The notes beneath the pieces were generated by a model. It was given only the letters and a program-made list of their open reading frames with translations, made no database searches and was not told the DNA's origin. Shown here one piece after another: positions 20,485 through 22,500 of a DNA stretch of 22,500 nt. This stretch comes from Lingula anatina (lineage: Eukaryota > Brachiopoda > Lingulata > Lingulida > Lingulidae). Location of the stretch: the NCBI RefSeq assembly GCF_001039355.2, contig NW_019774781.1:1-22500 (forward strand), written 5' to 3'. The number at the start of each line of letters is the position of its first letter. The first letter of the stretch is position 1. The translations under genes and the position numbers were made by a program.

Positions 20485-20914
20485 CCTTGGCCTTGAGTCC
20501 ACAGCTATATCTCCATTATCTTACACCAAATCCAATGCATTATTGACCGTGTTTTCAAATAAGCTGTTGTATTACTGACTAATCCCTAATGGAATCACTG
20601 TACGTCAGCGTTGAATTACTCAGAATACAATCTGTTAGTCTCCACTTCATATATCTCAGTTATACTGGTGCATATTGACAGTTTTCAATATTGCGTATTA
20701 AGTGAAAACCAGCATTTCAAACAATAAATGCTAGCTATCGAAATTTCTTTTACGCACAAAACTATCAAAGCCAGGCTATCTGATTCAAGGCAATGTTTGA
20801 TAACGGATAAAACTCCAGGAAAAGGAGATGATATCTATTTCTGTAGTATGATAGACGTAGCATCTTCTCTTCCTTTTGTCTCAATACGACAGTTATGTAG
20901 AAATGATTTGCAGA

Positions 20915-20931
20915 GGGGGGGGGGGGGGGGG
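20915..20931. repeat. 17-nt poly-G run
   Basis: An uninterrupted run of 17 G. The frame through it (20728-21042) is not credible as a gene. Confidence 0.95.
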
Positions 20932-20989
20932 ACGTTGAATACAACCGTCGACCCACATAAGGCGTGGTGTCTACAGGATATATACATTT

Positions 20990-21006
20990 CAGGGGCGGAT
21001 CCAGAG
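20990..21006. mobile_element. Solo CAGGGGCGGATCC end
   Basis: CAGGGGCGGATCCAGAG is the same type of terminus as the hAT-like element at 12518. No matching inverted end was found downstream, so this is a remnant or an unusually diverged element. Confidence 0.4.
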
Positions 21007-21220
21007 CTATTTACTGACAGTCTTCCAAATTATCTTTGTTGATCCATCCTCCATTTTTGACCGTCTTCCAACAGAAAAAATTAGATACCCGTCAATGTAA
21101 ACTTACATATGCGTATGCTACTGTGTGTGTATGTGACTTTACTTGCACCAACACTGAGCCACTGGGCTCGTGTTTCTCTTATTATCAACAATCGCCCTCC
21201 CTTAAGCAAAACCGTCTTAC

Positions 21221-21335
21221 CTGGAATGGCGACAATTCTCTGTCGCGATTGCACTGTATCAAGCTCGCTCACGTTATCCAGGTTAATAATATTACAAGTC
21301 TCAGTAACACGCATGCACAGTATATTTACAAGCAA
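21221..21335 (-). CDS. Candidate exon, product unknown
   Basis: On the - strand an open frame containing CNIINLDNVSELDTVQSRQR and then IVAIP ends exactly at a strong donor, ATTCCAG|GTAAGA (21220 and below). No clear acceptor or partner exon was found. The + strand frame of 155 codons over the same DNA (21036-21503) has no motif or splice support, and I regard it as chance. Confidence 0.25.
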
Positions 21336-21621
21336 ATTCTGCTGGTAGATCTAAGTCTGTGTACAGTCACTGTGACAGTTGCTGCAGAAATCTGCATGGT
21401 GTGTCACTGCAATCAATATTTCAACTACGGCCTTGTTTCCCTGTCTGATGCATCAAATCAGATAGGGCATCGACTGTTTAGTGTTAAGTGTGGTAGCACT
21501 TGAGAACTAAGGCGTCGAGTAGGATGGGGAGAATCTCCAGCATCACCACCCTGAAGTATTACCGTATTCCTATAAGTGGGTATTGCTGCCCCTTCAGGAA
21601 GAGACGAAAGTCGTTTTCTTT

Positions 21622-21648
21622 TTATTATTATTATTATTATTATTATTT
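21622..21648. repeat. (TTA)n microsatellite
   Basis: TTA/ATT repeats of about nine units. It resembles the tail of the LINE at 13368, but no LINE coding sequence adjoins it. Confidence 0.9.
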
Positions 21649-21659
21649 TCAAAAGCTGG

Positions 21660-22500
21660 TCGGCTACGGGGATGAAGCCCCACCCCCCTCCCCTCCCTCA
21701 GCCAACCTTGCTGAAAATTTAACATAACCTGTGGATGGTCAACCACTTCGCATTATTTGGGATTACACTTGGTGCACCTGTAACAAGTGAGTCTACAGTT
21801 GCCATAGAAATATGGGTGCAAATCCATGTAACAAATAATACTTAATAGGCAGTATTGTGCGCTTTTTTCCAGTTGGGCAAATCGGTCAACGTGCATTGAG
21901 GCGTTTATACCTATAAGTATGATGATGGTAATAACAGTTAGTTGAGCATTAAATGAGTTTACATTTATAGGCTCTCTAAACTACAGTCAAACTATAATGC
22001 TGATTATTACACAATTGTGTAGTGAATGGAACAAACTAATGTGTACATCTGTTGATGTCAGGTGTTTGGCCTCTGTGTGGACGTTTGCATGAACTTGACT
22101 ACTGCTTTTGAAGGGTTTTCACGAGATGAACTCTGAGGAAGAGATAATTTACCAGCATTGTCAGCCACAATTTGTCTATGCCTTTCTCCACGTGGAGGGC
22201 AATAATATCGATTTTCTACGTGTATAGACGACACCAGTATTCAGTAGTACGATAGCATCCATATATGTGATTACTACATGTACTACTGTATTACTTGGGG
22301 TACTCGAGTATTTTCATGTCTGATTCTGGGAGATCCAAATCCATTTATGAGCTCTCCTTTGTATTTATTAGCTACATTAGATAACGAGACAATTGATGAA
22401 AATTAATTCCATAATACTTTTTATTTCTATTTCTATATCTATTTTTGGTCCAGAATTCTCCAGCAATAGAGCAGTACTACTTTATGTGTTTTTGCACTAC
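21660..22500. other. AT-rich stretch, nothing firm
   Basis: A good acceptor (CGCTTTTTTCCAG, ending near 21873) and a donor-like GTGAGT near 21785 are present, but no frame joins them into a convincing gene. Confidence 0.4.

Noticed and set aside
21036-21503. 155-codon + strand frame
   Set aside because: It has no recognisable motif, signal peptide or splice support. Overlapping frames on both strands are also open, so chance is likely.
21735-21918. Signal-peptide-like start (MVNHFALFGITLGAPVT) joined to the acceptor near 21873
   Set aside because: The joined frame reaches a stop after about 31 residues and has no motif.
22062-22136. Possible + strand terminal exon ending in SRDEL, like an ER-retention tail
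   Set aside because: It has only 24 codons, a weak acceptor and no upstream partner. The tail can occur by chance.

Overview
The window looks like nuclear DNA from an animal, most likely a highly polymorphic marine invertebrate. The reasons are AT-rich non-coding DNA, GT-AG introns, EGF-type exons bounded by phase-1 introns, an animal-type LINE 3' end, a CAGKGGCGGAT-ended DNA transposon, several foldback MITEs and many microsatellites. I cannot name the species. There are no operons, rRNA genes, tRNA genes or CRISPR arrays. No open reading frame is a long uninterrupted gene, so the genes had to be read across splice sites.

Two multi-exon genes can be assembled. (1) On the + strand a TATA box (2513-2520) precedes a signal-peptide exon (2548-2632), two EGF-like exons (3328-3444, 3843-3956) and a probable short terminal exon (6610-6623). 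The product would be a secreted protein of about 109 residues with two EGF modules. (2) On the - strand three exons (9164-9315, 8674-8833, 7498-7827) join in compatible phases into a 213-residue, helix-rich, presumably intracellular protein that I do not recognise. The first two exons occur again, intact, at 10356-10507 and 9866-10025.

Assembly structure explains much of the middle. Single N characters at 4924 and 9492 each sit between two near-identical copies of flanking sequence (4348-4923 / 4965-5529 and 8301-9491 / 9493-10686). These are best read as contig ends or haplotypes that overlap but were not merged. The second duplication carries the extra copy of exons 1 and 2. It is followed by 768 consecutive T (10691-11458), almost certainly an artefact.

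The rest is repeat-rich. An ACG-rich repeat occurs in inverted orientation at 1-552 and 5598-6530. A tRNA-SINE-like unit lies at about 2990-3165. A 117-bp tandem duplication sits in intron 1 of the EGF gene. Foldback MITEs lie at 4056-4277, 14757-15066, 16511-16745 and 17482-17646, with a less certain one at 20366-20484. A hAT-like element is at 12518-12783, and the 3' end of a non-LTR retrotransposon is at 13368-14025 (- strand). Beyond about 15 kb I see only isolated candidate exons on the - strand (15878-16044, 19261-19475, 21221-21335), none joined into a gene.
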